The notes under the pieces are model-generated. The model saw only the letters and a program-made list of their open reading frames with translations, ran no database searches and had not been told where the DNA came from. 64,000 nt of DNA, taken from Cryptomeria japonica (Eukaryota > Streptophyta > Pinopsida > Cupressales > Cupressaceae). The position numbers and the translations under genes are program-made. Location: assembly GCF_030272615.1 (NCBI RefSeq), contig NC_081412.1, positions 144,609,247 through 144,673,246 on the forward strand. Reading direction: 5' to 3'. Positions 1-11,289 of this stretch are shown here, in pieces (position 1 is the first letter of the stretch; each line of letters begins with the position of its first letter).

Positions 1-724
1 TCTTAGCGGAATTTCCGGTGGATGGAATTGTTTGGTTACTTGATTTAGGTCCATGCTCTGTAATGTAAATCATAATATTGCTCTGGTGATACCGTGTAAT
101 ATAATTTTTGTTATTATGGGTTTATGGGTTTAGGGTTTAGCCAACCTTGTCAATAAGGTTGATGATCTGTATTTATAGGTGACGTACTCATGTAATTTAT
201 ACATCGATGCATGGATGGGATCGATGGTTATATCTGCATTATCAGAGGAAGGTTTATGTGTGAACAAGTGATATATCATTCAGTGAAGGTTTTTGTATTG
301 TAGGGCAGACATTTGTGCTTAACCGTAACTATATCAAGCATTAGGAGATGCTACTTTCACAGTTCATTCTTTCCGGACTGTAGTCCGATGTTTTTGTAAG
401 TCAGTAAGACTTATTTTGTGATGAGCAGTGAGCTCTAGGCGGTTGGCCTAATTGCAAGTGCAATCCCCATTGTAATTTCACATATTGCTGCAGAAGTATT
501 ATCTGATTATGGGTAGGGTTTCTCACTGTGGTTTTTCCCTTTACTCGGTTTTCCATGTCAAAATATTGGGGTTGTTTGTACTATGCTTTCATGTTCTATC
601 CTTCATTGTGTTGGTTTATTTGTGCTTTGGTTTAATGGTTTTGATATGCATTAGTTCTGATTTCTGATGGTAAGCCGATTCAGCCCCCCTCTCAGTTTAC
701 TCCCAGTATCAAATATGTCTAACA
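1..724 (+). repeat. 3' part of a copia-type LTR, cut by the window edge
   Basis: The block ends in a C-rich tract (cagcccccctctcag) and then 'aaca' at 721-724. This is the same arrangement that closes the LTR at 10007-11284 and, on the other strand, lies near the end of the copia LTR at 57335-58869. A 'gtggtttttccc...ggttttcca' segment at about 520-556 also matches the U5 part of those LTRs. The bases after 724 are not a good primer-binding site, so this is more likely a solo LTR or a 3' LTR. The LTR start lies outside the window. Confidence 0.55.
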
Positions 725-3700
725 ATTATAACATGTAGACTAAAAGGGAAAGGTGTAGGGTGGATTCATGGAAAAGATCATTCTCACACATATGTGAGCA
801 CCCTTGGGTCAAAGGTGAGGTGGAGAGGTGAATTTACTTGTGCATGCAAGTCATTTTATGAGGGGATTCACATGTGGACTTGGGTAGGCATGTAACATTT
901 AAAAAATAGGATAAATGTTAATAGGGATTAGGCTTAGGTTAATTAGCTAAATGAAGAGGGTTAAAAGGTGGGTTTGCAAGAATCACCAAATTAATTTAAT
1001 TAATTGGGATTAGGAGGAGGATTGAAATATTTCCTAAGGTTGAATTTGATTTATTGAATATGTCAAACTTTAGAGGAAATGAGACAAACATAATTGATTA
1101 ATAAATTAATTATATGGATGGAAGGGAGAATTAATTAAATATAATTTAATAAATTTAGTGGTAATAAAGGGATAACATGATTAATGGGATTAATCATGCG
1201 ATGTGGGGTAATTAATTAAATATTAAGCTAATTAATTTTTATGTGTCTACATAATCAATTAGGCTCATATTCAATCCCTTAAGAGAGTTGAGTACTATAA
1301 ATAGTTGTTCCCTTTTTTATTGATATGGAGAATGAGAAATGATGCAATAACTAGGTAAAGTGATAGGAAATTGACAAGATTTAGCATACACAGAAAGATA
1401 CAAAACAAAAAGTTAACTCAAAAGCACAGATTTGGAAATGAGATACAAAGAGGAACCTCTTACAGGGTGGGTGCAAGAAGTTGGGTCCCAATTAGGGGGA
1501 AGTGCGCATGTTAGGAATAGTGTCTCTAGGAATGGAGCCCCATTTTGGTTTAGGTTCCTGAGATCGAAATATAACAAGGCCTCATTTTATAAAACGAGGC
1601 ATTGTTTTGCAAAAGTATTTTCACCCCAAAAAACATAATGGGGCCCTGCTATTTAAATGGGTTCTCGTTATTTAAAATTTTGAAAACTACCCCACCTTGT
1701 GCCTCAAGATTCAAGTTGGGTAAGGCTTGGAATGCCCAAACCTAAGCCTCAGACCTGCAAGTACAATGTTGGAATATGTGAGTAGAAAAATACTGAATTT
1801 TGGCATATATATAATGCCCATTTTTACAAAATTATCAGACAAAATTAAAACCCATTAGAGATTACGTTGTGTAGATTCCAAATATATAATTTTTTTAAAG
1901 ATTTGATTATTTTTTCTATCAGATTTAGTCCATAAAATTAAAATATTAAGTTTTCTTATTTATTTAATAACTTTTCTATTTTACATTTTTTGAAAGACAA
2001 ATTATATGACATCAATCTATAGAGAATTATTTTCAATATTAAAAAAATAGAGAATTCTTTTCAATATAAAAAATAAACGCTTCAAAAAATGATAAGTTTA
2101 GGTCAAATTATGGTGGTCGTACATGAGGGGTTTTTAAAATAGAAAAGACGACCAATAGAAAATTAATAAAAATAAAATATCCTCATCAATCTTCAATATG
2201 TTACAAATCTTTTCCCAAAAGGGTTTTAAAAAATAGTTTTATTTGTATCAAAAAGTGGTGGTCATACACGTGGATGGTATGGTCTTGAAAGATGCATTTT
2301 TAAATAGTGGTTTTTAGAAATCCCTTTTGAAAGTCAATTCTTATTATCCAAGTATAAAAATAAATTAAATATTTGGAAACTAGACTTCGAGTGCTACATT
2401 TAGTATTACTGACTTTTTTCAAGATTCAATCTCTAAGTGCTTCAAATTTTTAGGTGAAATGTGGCAAAATCTGAAAATTAGGGAAAACACTTCCACTTCT
2501 TAGCCAAAAAGTGGACTCAACTTCTTGCACACACCCTACTGAAATCTAAGCCTAAAAGTGCTAGTCAAGTGTGCTAGGAACCCTAGACCTAGAGTTGTTA
2601 CTATTGGCTAAAACTTCGGATTTTGGATTGGGAAGCCCTATAGATCACTCCCTCCAAAATTTAGCCAAAAAGTTTTCATCACATGTGCAAATCGACATAG
2701 ACTAGGGGTTTTCATCTATTCAAAATCTAGAATTGCAAGTCTCAGTCTTCTCTCTACAAATATGCAACTTTTGATTGTTGGGTCTATAACCTACACACAA
2801 AAAAGAGGAAAAATATTGTGTTGTATAAGGACTTGCCTAAGTCAAAGCCTAAGTAAGAATTAACTTCAACTACAACTATGATTGATTAGAAAGTAAATCT
2901 CACCCCTGGTAGGGTAGAGGTTGGAAAGCTTAAGGAAATGCTAAATTGAAATGATGTTACCTTAGGTTTAATGATGATGGTGGGGCAATGCTCTTTTGTT
3001 GAGACCTTCCAAGGTTGATGCAATAACATGACATGACAAGATATAATAAGACCAACCATGAAAACACACTTCAATGTAGGTTTTTGTAGCTTGTTGCTTC
3101 ATAATACTCAGATACAAAGATGCTCAATAATGCTTTCTCTAGAAACTTGCATAGAATGTGTAGGATTGTAATGATATAAAAATGAATTAGAGATGATGCT
3201 TGTATATGGGTATATCAAGGTATTTCCTATTCTAGGCTATCTTCAAATGGTCATATCAAAATATCAAGATCATATAAAAAATAGCAGGAACCGACACTCT
3301 GTCATGTTTGATTTTGGGTCCTTTTCAGGAGGACTATGGTGCTAGGTGCCCTATTCCACCCAAAATAGGAGTGGATAAGGATGGTTGTAGAGTAGAAAGT
3401 CTATGACATATGATCTAGTCGCCAAAAATTAGCATATGCCAATAGTTTGGTAGTGACAAGAGAAGAAATATGCTTGAAATGAGCTATGAGAGGGTTCACT
3501 AAAGAAAGGGCCCCAAAAGAGGTGTGAAATTATAAAGGGTTACAATTTATAACACTAATTTTAGATAGGTTTATCTATTAACAAATTTTCCTAAACCTAT
3601 AGGTCCTTATAAGCATAAATATTTAAGTATTTATTGTACATATTTTAAACATGTATATACATTTGCATATATTTTCTTCATTTCACTTTATGGTCTTTCT

Positions 3701-4149
3701 AGACTTATCTAGTCTTATTATTCATGTCCTTAGAGGGATATATATTCTTTTATGTTTCTATACTTAATCTTGCCCTTGTGGTTCCTTCTTTCCTTGTCAC
3801 AATTTTGACACTGATTTTTTTTTTGCATTATTTATATCTTATGTATTGAATGTACAACCTATTGCTTCCCCTACTCTTTTTAGCTAGTCTTGGTATGAAA
3901 ATATCTATTTTCTCCTTATTCTCTCTATTACCTAATGATGAATCATTGATTGTGATCTAAAATATTGATGCAAAAATATCTAATAGAATTAAATTGAGAG
4001 ATAATATATAACATAATAGATTATGAGAAATTGATATGATTAACAAATAGGAGTATACTATGTATTGGTTATGGTATGTATCAAGGTATATATTTATTTC
4101 TAAAAATTACACCTTAGGGAGACCACCTTGGCTCGGTAAAGCCAAAATT
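725..4149. other. AT-rich intergenic stretch, no gene recognised
   Basis: I found no conserved protein motif, RNA gene or clean element boundary here. All open frames are 68 codons or shorter and resemble nothing I know. The stretch is probably old decayed repeat DNA. Confidence 0.5.
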
Positions 4150-4154
4150 TAAAT
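4150..4154. repeat. Target site duplication, left copy (taaat)
   Basis: The five bases taaat directly precede the 5' LTR start and are repeated exactly after the 3' LTR at 11285-11289. A 5-bp duplication is normal for LTR-retrotransposon integrase. It fixes the element's limits and shows that the two LTRs belong to one insertion. Confidence 0.85.
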
Positions 4155-4678
4155 TTTTAGACTTGTTTGAATGTTGTCATTGATGTCAAACCCTGTGATC
4201 TGGTTAGGGCTGGATGTAGCATGTTGAGAAACAATGAAAGATAGGTATGTAGGTGATATTGAGAAGCAAGGGATGTAAGATTTACAAGAGTATTTTCTGG
4301 AAGCTCCTTTGCTTTGGAATAGTGTTTTGCTAATCATGGTTGAGCTTTCCCCTTTGTATCAAGTGATGGTATTAGTTGTGACAGTTGAATTGCTACCCAA
4401 ATGTTAGCATTGCAATATGATCTATGAATCCTATGCTATACAATCTGAGGCATTTGTATCTTGAAGATGGAAGTTTTTTTTCTTGGAATTTTTGTTTATG
4501 GCTCCAACAAACCTCTATTTTTTTCCTGGTAATTGAATAATGTAGAAGATCAATGAAGGCCAACTTGGTTACCCTATTTTGGTCGAGGTATATTTGAGTA
4601 ACGTGTTGATTCGAGCAATACATTATTTGTATAAACCTTTTGTGCTTGGCCGACATATTCTCTTGGTGTATGTGCTTA

Positions 4679-4773
<95 letters not shown>

Positions 4774-5561
4774 ATATATGTATATGTATATGTATATATA
4801 TATGTATATATATATATGTATATGTATATATATGTATATGTATATGCATGTATGTGGATGTATAGATGGTGTGTGTGTGTGTGGCATGTGTACAAGAGAA
4901 CAAGAGTGAATGTGTGTGAGTAGTAGAGTTTGATGTGAGATATAGGTGCAAGAGCGAAGGTGTGTATAAGTGTGGGAAGTGCGAGTGCAAAAAGTATTGC
5001 AGTAATCCCTTACTAGATCAACTACAAGCATTTGGATTGATAGATTAAAGACATTGTTGCAGTAATACGTCATCAGATATACTGCAAGTAGTTGTGTTGG
5101 TAGGTTGAAGAAAGTGTTGTGAAGATCCCTCATTGAATCTATTATAAGTTGTTTTGATATTTGAACTTATCTTGGAACTAACCTCATGCATTTGGAGATG
5201 TAATTTTCTTCAATTCACTTATTTCTATTACAGTGAGCATTCTGAAAGAAAGCCATGTTGTAATCTAGCAATGAGCCATGTTGTAATTAGGAAATGAGCC
5301 ATCCGACAGTGAGCCACCCCTTTTGAAAACTCCATATAACTAGTTATATTATCTTGAGAGATAACCCTCTTCATGGTTTTTCCCAATTGGGTTTTCCATG
5401 TATAAAAATTTTGGTGTATATCTTGTGATTATGTTTTTGCATTTGTTGTTTCATGTTGATGAGATTAATTGCTAAGGTTAAAATTAGTGAAAAGTTTTCT
5501 TGCTATGGGAATACTAATTCACCCCCCCTCTCAGTATTCTAGTCCATTCAATCATTAAAAA
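4155..5561 (+). repeat. 5' LTR (first, full-length copy)
   Basis: It matches the 3' LTR at 10007-11284 from 'ttagacttg' through the C-tract and 'ccattcaa-catt' end. The canonical TG start has become TT and the terminal aaca has become aaaa. It is longer than the 3' LTR mainly because of an expanded TA array at about 4682-4856; the 3' LTR has only a few repeats there. Confidence 0.8.
4682..4856. repeat. (TA)n microsatellite with variant (TATG/TACA) tail
   Basis: This is a long pure TA run followed by interspersed tatg/tatac steps, inside the 5' LTR. It generates long Tyr-Ile open frames on both strands which are not genes. A second, shorter TA array begins near 5717 at the start of the tandem duplication. 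Confidence 0.95.
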
Positions 5562-5579
5562 ATTGCTATCAAATATTGG
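5562..5579 (+). other. Degenerate primer-binding site after the 5' LTR
   Basis: The bases directly after the LTR end read 'attgctatcaaat', aligning with the 'attggtatcagagc' found after other LTRs in this window. That implies an initiator-Met tRNA primer, with several substitutions. An identical copy lies at 6594-6611 because of the tandem duplication. Confidence 0.55.
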
Positions 5580-5630
5580 TCCCTTGTTTGGTAGCTTAAC
5601 CACTTGAGGGAGATCCTTGTTGGTTGAATC

Positions 5631-5700
5631 ATGGCACCGATGAGTATGACCAAAGAATATCATCTAGATGAAGAATTAAAGACAACCCTTGAAGATCTAT
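5631..5700 (+). pseudogene. First copy of the gag start, cut off by the duplication junction
   Basis: The ATG and the next 22-23 codons ([10 protein letters not shown]...) are the same as at 6663. The frame then runs straight into the TA array of the duplicated LTR half. This is the left side of the tandem-duplication junction, so the copy cannot make Gag. Confidence 0.7.
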
Positions 5701-5710
5701 ACATACGTAC

Positions 5711-5716
<6 letters not shown>

Positions 5717-5758
<42 letters not shown>

Positions 5759-6593
5759 ACATATCTATACATATATATATATATACATATATATACATAT
5801 ATATATGTATATGTATACATATATATATATATATGTATGTATATATATGTATATGTATATATATGTATATGTATATGCATGTATGTGGATGTATAGATGG
5901 TGTGTGTGTGTGTGGCATGTGTACAAGAGAACAAGAGTGAATGTGTGTGAGTAGTAGAGTTTGATGTGAGATATAGGTGCAAGAGCGAAGGTGTTTATAA
6001 GTGTGGGAAGTGCGAGTGCAAAAAGTATTGCAGTAATCCCTTACTAGATCAACTACAAGCATTTGGATTGATAGATTAAAGACATTGTTCCAGTAATACG
6101 TCATCGGATATACTGCAAGCAGTTGTGTTGGTAGGTTGAAGAAAGTGTTGTGAAGATCCCTCAATGAATCTATTATAAGTTGTTTTGATATTTGAACTTA
6201 TCTTGGAACTGACCTCATGCATTTGGAGATGTAATTTTCTTCAATTCACTTATTTCTATTACAGTGAGCATTCTGAAAGAAAGCCATGTTGTAATCTAGC
6301 AATGAGCCATGTTGTAATTAGGCAATGAGCCATCCGACAGTGAGCCACCCCTTTTGAAAACTCCATATAACTAGTTATATTATCTTGAGAGATAACCCTC
6401 TTCGTGGTTTTTTCCAATTGGGTTTTCCATGTATAAAAATTTTGGTGTCTATCTCGTGATTATATTTTTTGCATTTGTTGTTTCATGTTGATGAGATTAA
6501 TTGCTAAGGTTAAAATTAGTGAAAAGTTTTCTTGCTATGGGAATACTGATTCACCCCCCCTCTCAATATTCTAGTCCATTCAATCATTAAACA
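5717..6593 (+). repeat. Duplicated 3' half of the 5' LTR
   Basis: From its TA array to the LTR end this block repeats 4682-5561 with a period of 1032 bp, followed by a second PBS and gag start. About 15 differences over ~830 bp can be counted by eye, far fewer than between the 5' and 3' LTRs, so the duplication is younger than the insertion or has been homogenised. Confidence 0.8.
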
Positions 6594-6662
6594 ATTGCTA
6601 TCAAATATTGGTCCCTTGTTTGGTAGCTTAACCACTTGAGGGAGATCCTTGTTGGTTGAATC

Positions 6663-7721
6663 ATGGCACCGATGAGTATGACCAAAGAATATCATCTAGA
6701 TGAAGAATTAAAGACAACCCTTGAAGATCTAGAAAGTGTGGAATCAAAGAATGAATAATTGAAAGAAAATGTGAAGATAGAAAATGAATGTGTACAAAAG
6801 CTAAGAGAATAGATCTGAAAGTTCAAGTTGAGACATAAGGAAGTTAATAATCAGTTAAAGAAGGCAAATGAAATCGTTAAAGATTTGATGCTAAAAATTG
6901 AGGCAAATAACAAAGTGGATGAAACTTTGAAAGATTCAATTCAGCTAAAGATTGAAGGATGAGTGAAGCCAGAACAAGAAGTGAAGAAGATGAAGGAAGA
7001 AACTAAAGTTCATGAAAGCAACAAACTACTGGATGACTTGATTAACAAGTAGAAACTGCATGAAGAGAAGATTGGACTAGTATTTCAAACTGATGAATAT
7101 TGAAACCAGAAAGACAAAGGAAAGGAAGTCAAGGTAGAAGAAGAGGAGAAACCATAAATTGCAATCAATATCTGAAATAAGAAATCTACGGCAAGAAGAC
7201 CACAGATTCGTCAAATGAATGCATAGAGGTACCCATCATTTAATGGTTATTGTTTTCAATGAAATAAATTTGGTCATAAGGATATAGAATGTAAAAGCAT
7301 GAAGGAACTAAACACTCAATGTTTCAATTGCAAGAAGTTTGGTCATAAAGAAATTTATTGTAGGAATCATGTTATGAATTAGAATTATTATCTGGTTGGA
7401 ATGAATGGGATGAATAGTTATAGGAAATTTCATGGCTATTTTCATCTATGCAAAGGTTATGGTCATAACTTAGATAATTAATGTAGATCTAGAATACACT
7501 TGGTGAATTCGGTGCAAAGGAACATTAAATGTTATAAGTGAAATCAATTCAGACATTATGCTAATAAGTGCATAAATTTGGTTGTTATGGAGAAGAATGT
7601 GATCAAGACTTGTGAATCTAAGAAAAAGGAAGCAATGGTATGGAGAAAGAAGGAGGTGAATAATGCAAGCAAACCTAATGTACCAGAATCCAATGCAGGG
7701 ACCTCTTCCTTTGATAACTAA
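6663..7721 (+). pseudogene. gag: Gag-like nucleocapsid polyprotein with four zinc knuckles
   Basis: Starting at the ATG after the second PBS, one frame runs 352 codons to a TAA at 7719. The N-terminal half is rich in Lys and Glu with heptad-like spacing, suggesting a coiled coil. The C-terminal half has four CX2CX4HX4C-type knuckles: the second (CFNCKKFGHKEIYC) is intact; the first (CFQ*NKFGH) and fourth (CYK*NQFRH) have TGA in place of the second Cys; the third has Tyr for the first Cys. Such knuckles bind RNA in retroelement nucleocapsids. There are 13 in-frame stops but no frameshift, so the gene is dead, yet the frame is unusually well kept. A plant retrotransposon Gag is the best reading; a CNBP-like knuckle protein is a weaker alternative. 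Confidence 0.7.
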
Positions 7722-8162
7722 TCTTGTTTCTTTGGCTCAAGGGGAGATTTCAAGGAAATCATTCCCCCTCCCCCTCTCCAAAGTAGTTCATGTTGTGGGT
7801 TTGGCATGACTGTGATGGATATGCAATCCGGTAATTTGGTGAGGATATTGATGTCATTGACAAGGCACTCTTTTTGGTAGGTAAACCCTAGAAGTGATTG
7901 ACAAGATAATATAAAATTTTGAGATCATTTTCTACATTATGCGAAGAAAGGAGTCTAAGGATTAGAAAATAAGTTGAAGAGAAGAAGTAGAGCAAGAGTT
8001 TACATTATGGAATCAAAGATGATCGTTAGAGAATCGAGCAACAAAGAATTTCAATATCTAGAAAATGTATGATTGTATGAATTTGATAATGAAAAGATCA
8101 AGAAGATAGAAAGCAATTTGAGTGATGCAAAATTATAAAAGATTAAGGAGTTAGGGTAGAAA

Positions 8163-9549
8163 GGACTGGATCTATGGAGTGAATTTCCCTAGTTTGATAA
8201 TGCAGATTTGATCAAGCTTATCCTGAGTCAAGTACAAAATAATTGCATCATGTTGGACAAACCCTATATGATCACTAAAGCCATCATTTTAGTAATTATG
8301 GTCCATGCAACAAAGGATTTGTTCCAGTAAAAAAGATTGTGAAGAACAAGGAAGTTGAAACCCTAACTAGAGTCACGAGAGATCAAAGAGCACTATTGAT
8401 TGACACAATTTTTAATCTCATGGTAAGGTATGTTGCATATAGAATCTCTTAAAAAAATTACTTCAGAAATAGGGAAGGTTCTACCTCATCAATTGTAGTA
8501 TTTGTTGCATATAAGCTTGCTATGGAAGATGCAGTTTACGATTTGTGTGAACTACTAAGGAATCAGTTGTTAGAGAATATTAACATGACAAATAATCAAG
8601 GCTACCCCTTTTGGTTTGGATCTTTTCTTGTATGCTTGCTATGTATTTTTTGAGATCCTTATCGTTGAAGGAAAATGTGTTATGGAAGTCTCAAGTTCCG
8701 ATTACAAGGCAAATTTATCGATATCTAAAGTGTTTGGAGAAGAAAGATGAAGCATGTGAAGGTTACTCTAATATATTTAAAGAGGTTTGGAGTATTAATC
8801 CAAGATCCCTTGCTACCAGTTCTGGTAAGGAGAGTCTCGCCTTCAGAAAGAGGAAGATGAAGGATACTATGTTGTTTGGTTCTCCAGAACTTGAGAAGAA
8901 GGAGAAAGACTAAAAAAAGAAAGATGTTATTGAATTAGATGATCCAAAATCTCCTATGGATGAAGTGAAGTTGGTTGTTGCAGAGCAAGGAGAAGACGTT
9001 TCGGGGTTAGATGTGAATGAGCCATATAGATCTAAAAATTTGTTAAAAATCCTTGAAGATGCAAATGACATAAAGAAAATTGGTGAGATGTGGCTTGAGT
9101 CTTTTGAGAAGGACAAGATTGAAAGAGTGCTAGTGGATCATTTTCTCTTGAATAACATTGTAGTTGAAGATGTTGGTGATGCCCTTCCAAAAGCTTTATC
9201 TAAACATATTAGACAATATTTGTTGTCCTCACTAGAACAAGCTGATGAAGCGGATGACATGCAAAATATTTTGAAAAAATGCAGTGATGCTCAGAGGACT
9301 TTGACATAATGCATTAGTAAAATGAAGGACTGTATTGATAGCACCAATGGAGTATATAGGTATTGTCTCCAATGGCCGACTGCTATGGAAAATTTCAAGG
9401 TAAAAGTTGAATCATTTGAAATTGAATTAATCTATATTGATAAAAAAAAAGAAAAATTGAATCACAAAGATGGTAGTTAGAGGGAAAAGGTAGATTAATT
9501 GCAAATTGAGTTATTATCTCTGCAAAGGCAAAAAGAAGAGACATCATGA
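8163..9549 (+). pseudogene. Unrecognised second ORF (ORF2) of the pol-less LTR element
   Basis: Three consecutive frames join into one decayed coding region. 8163-8320 contains LSQVQNNCIMLDKPYMITKA. About 8305-8652 includes VVFVAYKLAMEDAVYDLCEL and a hydrophobic FGSFLVCLLC patch. 8611-9549 is Lys/Glu-rich and probably coiled coil, with stops at 8911 and 9307. Two frameshifts and several stops are needed to read it through. It has none of the motifs of protease, integrase, reverse transcriptase or RNase H. It lies between gag and the polypurine tract, where pol would normally be. I cannot assign a function; it could be an accessory Gag-like protein or a captured host sequence. Confidence 0.5.
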
Positions 9550-9993
9550 ATATTTTTTGGAAAGTGAAAGAAATTGTTGAAGCCAAATTAGAACATTTCT
9601 TAGGACTTCTTAAAGATGAAGAATAATATGAACAAAATTCATCCATTCCATACAAAGTATCTCATGTTATTGATCTATTGGTTGTTAAACCAAAAGAATA
9701 TCAGTGAGTATCAAATTGGCAGTGCATTCCTAGAAGGTTCTCCTTTCGAAACTTAAGGAAAAATACAAGCGGATTTTTCAAATGAAGAGCAATTAAGAAT
9801 TCCTTTTGGTTGATACACAATTTTGATATCCTTTTTTGTTGTTGATTGAAGGCACCCTTTGTCCTTTATTTTAAAGGGGGATCAAGGTAAAGGGAGAGAT
9901 ATGAGTGATATGAGTAAGGGAGAGAGATATTCAGTATTGTGCAGATATATATGCGGACATGTTTTTCCTTTTGAGATGTTTTGTCATCAATGA

Positions 9994-10006
9994 AAAATGG
10001 GGAGAT
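9994..10006 (+). other. Polypurine tract before the 3' LTR
   Basis: The sequence aaaaatggggaga immediately precedes the TGTTAG start of the 3' LTR. This is the usual plus-strand priming site and fixes the element's orientation as plus. Confidence 0.75.
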
Positions 10007-11284
10007 TGTTAGACTTGTGTGAATGTTGTCATTGATGTCAATCCCTGTGATCCGGTTAGGACTGGATGTAGCATGTTGAGCAGTAGTGGAAGATAGGTAT
10101 GTATACATGATATTGAGTAGCGAGGGATGTATGATTTATAGGAGTAGTTTCTGGAAGATCCTTTGCTCTAGAATCTAGTGTTTTGCTAATCATGGTTGAG
10201 CTTTTACCTTTTTATCAAGCATTGGTATTAGTTGTGACAGTTGAATTGCTACTCGGATGTTGGTATTGCAATATGATCTACTAATCCTATGCTCTGGAAT
10301 TTGTGGCATTCGTATCTTGAAGATGGAAGTTGTTGTTTTGCTTGGAATTTGTGTTTATGGGTTCATGTCTATGGGTTCGACAAACCTCTATTTTTACCCT
10401 AATAATTGAAGCATGTAGAAGATTAGGGAAGGTCGACTTCGTTACCCTATTTTGGTCAAGGCATATTTGAGTAATGTGTTGATGAACAAGCAATGTATTA
10501 TTTGTATAATCCTTTTGTGCTTTGACAACATATTATCTCGGTGTATGTGCTTACAAATATATATACATGTATGTGGATGTATAGATGGTGTATGTGTGTG
10601 TGTGGCATGTGTACAAGAAAATAAGAGTGAATGTGTGTGAGTAGTAGAGTTTGATCAGAGATATAGGTGCAAGAGTGAAGGTGTGTATAGGTGTGGGAAG
10701 TGTGAGTGCAGATAGTATTGTAGTAATCCCTTATCGGATCAACTACAAGTAGTTGGATTGACAGATTGAAGACAAATGTTATAGTAATCCCTTACCTGAT
10801 CTACTGCAAGCAGTTGTGTTGGCAGGTTGAAGAAAGTGTTGGAGAAATCCCTCACCGGATCTACTATAAGTTGTTTTGATATTTGAGCTTATCTTATAAC
10901 TGACCTCATGCATTTGGAGATGCAATTTTCTTCAATTCACTTATTTCTATTGCAATGAGCATTCCGACAGTAATTTGTGTTGTAATCCAATAGTGAGTTG
11001 TGTTGTAATCAGGAAGTGAGCCATCCAACAGTGAGCCAACCCTTTTGTAAACTCCATATAACTAGTTATATTATCTTGAGAGCTAACCCTCTCTATGGTT
11101 TTTCCCATTTGGGTTTTCCATGCATAAAATTTTTGGTGTCTATCTTGTGATTATGTTTTTTGCATTTTCTATTTCATGTTGATGAGATTAATTGCTAAGG
11201 TTAAAATCAGTGAAAAGTTTTCTTGTTGTGGGAATACTGATTCACCCCCCCTCTCAATATTCCGATCCATTCAACCATTCAACA
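10007..11284 (+). repeat. 3' LTR of the pol-less element
   Basis: It starts TGTTAGACTTG and ends 'attcaaca', the canonical TG...CA ends, followed by the target duplication taaat. The interior matches 4155-5561, but the TA array is reduced to a few units at about 10557-10566. The U5 end carries the C-tract (ttcacccccc) and the 'ggtttttccca-ttgggttttcca' motif. Confidence 0.85.
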
Positions 11285-11289
11285 TAAAT
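11285..11289. repeat. Target site duplication, right copy (taaat)
   Basis: Exact match to 4150-4154. Confidence 0.85.

Larger units (their letters stand above)
4155..11284 (+). mobile_element. Complete but decayed LTR retrotransposon lacking pol
   Basis: The order on the plus strand is 5' LTR (with an internal tandem duplication), degenerate PBS, gag-like region with four CCHC knuckles, unrecognised ORF2, polypurine tract, 3' LTR. A perfect 5-bp target duplication (taaat) flanks it. I find no protease, integrase, reverse transcriptase or RNase H motif between 7722 and 9993, so the element appears non-autonomous (LARD or TR-GAG type). 5' and 3' LTRs differ at roughly 12-13% of positions over their first ~165 bp by eye, so the insertion is old. 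Without pol the superfamily is open; the LTR end and PBS position look copia-like. Confidence 0.8.

Noticed and set aside
4393-5982. Long Tyr-Ile-rich open frames on both strands
   Set aside because: They are translations of (TA)n and (TATG)n microsatellites inside an LTR, open in all frames because the repeat lacks stops; not genes.
6663-7721. UGA recoded as cysteine, since TGA sits at Cys positions of two knuckles
   Set aside because: TAA and TAG stops are equally common in the frame and the element is an old dead copy in plant DNA; ordinary mutation is enough.
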